From positions 1-64,000 of the forward strand of contig NZ_JADYTU010000004.1 in assembly GCF_021531375.1 (NCBI RefSeq): 64,000 bases of DNA, written 5' to 3'. The notes under the pieces are model-generated. The model was given only the letters and a program-made list of their open reading frames with translations. It did no database searches and was not told the origin of the DNA. Source of the DNA: Pseudoflavonifractor phocaeensis (GTDB taxonomy: Bacteria; Bacillota; Clostridia; Oscillospirales; Oscillospiraceae). Below, in pieces: positions 62,416-64,000 of the stretch (the first letter of the stretch is position 1; each line of letters begins with the position of its first letter). The position numbers were made by a program, and so were the translations under genes.

Positions 62416-62999
62416 GGCGTACCCCTCCTTCTTTCTGTCTCTAAGCGTGGAAATCCACCCTGTTTTGCGCTCTTTTCCTACCTCTTAGATATACGGGAAA
62501 GAGCGCATTTTTTCGTTAAACTGTACCTGTAGCAACACCTGAACCTTGAAAATCGAATGACCGTCCGAATGAGATATGTCCCCCGGCGAAGTATTTGCCA
62601 TGACCACAAAAGCGTGAGCATACCAACGGGGACGGAAACGCCGGGAGCGATCCTCCGGGCAGGAACGACATTCGGGAAAAGCGGCAAAAAACCACAGCTA
62701 TTTTCAAACCATGTGAGAACAGCGAAGAAACCGCTGTTCTTGTACCACTGTCCATATCAAACTGCGATGCGCTGGACAGTGAACACAGTACGCCGTTCCG
62801 CGTGAGCTGTCACCGAACCACGAAAAGTCACGCGGAACAGCAAAAACGATAGGTATCCCTTGTGAACAGGGATACACGGGCGGCAATTCCAGAGGATGGC
62901 CGTCCATGATCAAACAACGCTCTGCGGCAAATGGGGATTGCCATTCAGCACATCCATTATAGCACAGAGCGAATCCGAAAAGGGAAAGGAATTGTAAAT
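62416..62999. other. Leader-like noncoding stretch of the putative integrative element
   Basis: No convincing gene in 580 bp. It holds a hairpin with T-run at 62466-62513 (TGCGCTCTTT / AAAGAGCGCA), and repeated short motifs such as CCGCGTGA/CACGCGGA and an inverted GTATCCCTTGTGAACAGGGATAC (62852-62874). The arrangement resembles the noncoding stretch found ahead of the replication/mobilisation module in Tn1549-like elements; this is from memory of the general layout and unverified. Confidence 0.45.
62466..62513 (+). terminator. Hairpin with T-run upstream of the HTH gene
   Basis: TGCGCTCTTT and AAAGAGCGCA separated by 22 bases, then six T. Confidence 0.65.
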
Positions 63000-63227
63000 A
63001 TGAGCAGAAGCAAGGCGGTAAACTGCCGCAACGAAGTGAAATCCTATATTACCCGGGAGGGCATGGCCATGACAGAGGTGGTGGAGCTGCTGGCCGACGA
63101 ACACGGCTGGAGCAGCAGCGTCCCTAACCTGTCCGGCAAGCTGCGGCGTGGGTCACTCAGGTACACCGAGGCCGTGGAGCTGGCCGATGTGTTGGGCTAT
63201 GATCTTGTATGGGTCAAGCGCCAGTAG
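63000..63227 (+). CDS. Small HTH-like protein of the integrative element
   Basis: ATG 63000 follows AAAGGAA by about 8 bp; a longer frame from 62931 lacks a site. The 75-residue protein (MSRSKAVNCRNEVKSYITREGMA, VELLADEHGWSSSVPNLSGKLRRGSLRYTEAVELADVLGYDLVWV) looks like an XRE-type helix-turn-helix with a Leu/Val-rich recognition region. It resembles DUF6471-like small regulators of mobile elements. A regulatory role is inferred. Confidence 0.7.
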   Translation: MSRSKAVNCRNEVKSYITREGMAMTEVVELLADEHGWSSSVPNLSGKLRRGSLRYTEAVELADVLGYDLVWVKRQ

Positions 63228-63279
63228 GTAATATAATGAGAACGTAGAAAACGAGTTGTGAAGACATTACACGGAAAAC

Positions 63280-64000
63280 AGGTGGCCCGGCGTAAAATTT
63301 TGTGTAAGCGTTTTTCGACAAAGTCAAGAATGGCGCTGGAAAACAGGGCGAATTCTGGCCTGAATCCCTTGTTTACCGAAAGCCATGGCGGTCAGAGCGG
63401 TATGCGCGCCGGCACGGCGTGAATGCCGGTCTGGCCGTCGTGGCATACTAGGACAAGTGAGTCAGCCAACGGCTCGGTCTGCGAACATGATCTCCAGCTG
63501 GCTGAGCACCAAATCCCAGTTCTGGTATCTGGCGTGCCAGTGCTTCACGATACGCTGAGAGGCCAGATACAGCATCCGGCGCAGGGAGTCGTCGTTTGTG
63601 AAGGAGGGCTTGTTCTTCGTGATCTGCCGGAACTGGCGGTTCAGGCCCTCGATGATGTTCGTCGTGTATATGATTTTCCGAATCTCAACAGGGTATTCGA
63701 AGAACGTGCTTAAAACCGGCCAGTTTTCCTCCCAGCTTTTCACGCAGGAGGGATACTGCTTGTGCCAGGTCTCCGCGAAGGTCTGCAGATTTTTCCCGGC
63801 TTCCTCCAGTGTGACGGCACCGTAGATCTTCTTCAGATCTGCAACCACTCTCTTGATGTCCTTGTAGCTGACATATCTGGTGGAACTGCGCACTTGGTGG
63901 ACGATGCAGCGCTGCAGCCGGCTTTTCGGGAAGACGGCCTCAATGGCTTGTATCATCCCACACAGGCCGTCCGTGCAGAACAGATATACATCCAAAACAC
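63280..64000 (-). mobile_element. IS256-family insertion sequence, partial (right end outside window)
   Basis: The transposase gene reads in from the right edge. About 180 bases downstream of its stop lies TTACACAAAATTTTACG (minus strand), similar in type to IS256-like ends, so the element's left end is probably near 63280. Exact boundary and target duplication were not determined. Confidence 0.65.
63462..64000 (-). CDS. IS256-family (Mutator-type) transposase, C-terminal part
   Basis: The frame is open to the window edge; the first Met codon in view (63995) is internal, since full proteins are about 400 residues. Visible are the second catalytic Asp in FCTDGLCGM, the Cys-His region RCIVHQVRSSTRYV and the catalytic Glu in NIIEGLNRQFRQITK. 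It mobilises DNA by a DDE reaction. No stop or frameshift is seen in the visible 180 codons, so it may be intact. Confidence 0.92.
   Translation of the reverse strand, partial: VLDVYLFCTDGLCGMIQAIEAVFPKSRLQRCIVHQVRSSTRYVSYKDIKRVVADLKKIYGAVTLEEAGKNLQTFAETWHKQYPSCVKSWEENWPVLSTFFEYPVEIRKIIYTTNIIEGLNRQFRQITKNKPSFTNDDSLRRMLYLASQRIVKHWHARYQNWDLVLSQLEIMFADRAVG

Overview
The window looks like a chromosomal segment of a GC-rich, spore-forming gut Clostridium, most likely Oscillospiraceae of the Flavonifractor/Lawsonibacter/Intestinimonas kind. This is inferred from strongly GC-biased third codon positions, an alpha/beta-type small acid-soluble spore protein gene, two CIRCE operators on chaperone genes, XpaC/TelA genes and many Firmicutes-type AGGAGG ribosome-binding sites. 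No tRNA, rRNA or CRISPR array was seen.

Layout. 1-7514: the 3' part of an assembly-line biosynthetic cluster. It holds the carrier-reductase end of a nonribosomal peptide synthetase, a 7TM histidine kinase, an HD-GYP response regulator, an acyl-AMP ligase, a free acyl carrier protein and an Sfp-type phosphopantetheinyl transferase. 7800-8900: a scar in which a truncated DUF1538 gene is fused to a truncated IS1182-type transposase. 9074-21922: a sialic acid/amino sugar island with a YesL-like protein, SGNH hydrolase, ROK kinase, AGE epimerase, RpiR regulator, CUT1 ABC transporter, NanA, NagB, NagA and a stand-alone ABC ATPase. Together they suggest Neu5Ac to ManNAc to GlcNAc to GlcNAc-6-P to GlcN-6-P to fructose-6-P. 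TGAAA...TTTCA palindromes may be the RpiR sites.

21985-43400: mostly housekeeping. It includes ClpC, ferredoxin, a TrhA/hemolysin III protein, a MATE pump, a tandem-OB SSB-like protein, an XpaC-TelA-TPM envelope/stress operon, threonine ammonia-lyase, ribulose-phosphate epimerase, RecR, SfsA, a DMT exporter, a chloramphenicol-acetyltransferase-like gene, ClpB and Hsp20 (both with CIRCE), and an amino acid ABC transporter.

43631-45301 is a solitary large serine recombinase. 45570-57253 is a monosaccharide system: a ChvE-like ABC transporter, xylulokinase, a small membrane protein, a YczE-type membrane protein, DUF4867, an L-fucose-isomerase-like enzyme and a hypothetical, read leftward. A divergent ROK repressor and aldose epimerase are read rightward. 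57372-61426 holds the SASP gene, a gamma-glutamyltransferase gene broken by a single in-frame TAG, and a second MATE pump. 61570-64000 looks like the edge of an integrative element: an XRE regulator, a non-coding leader-like stretch, a small HTH-like gene and an IS256-family transposase cut by the window end.
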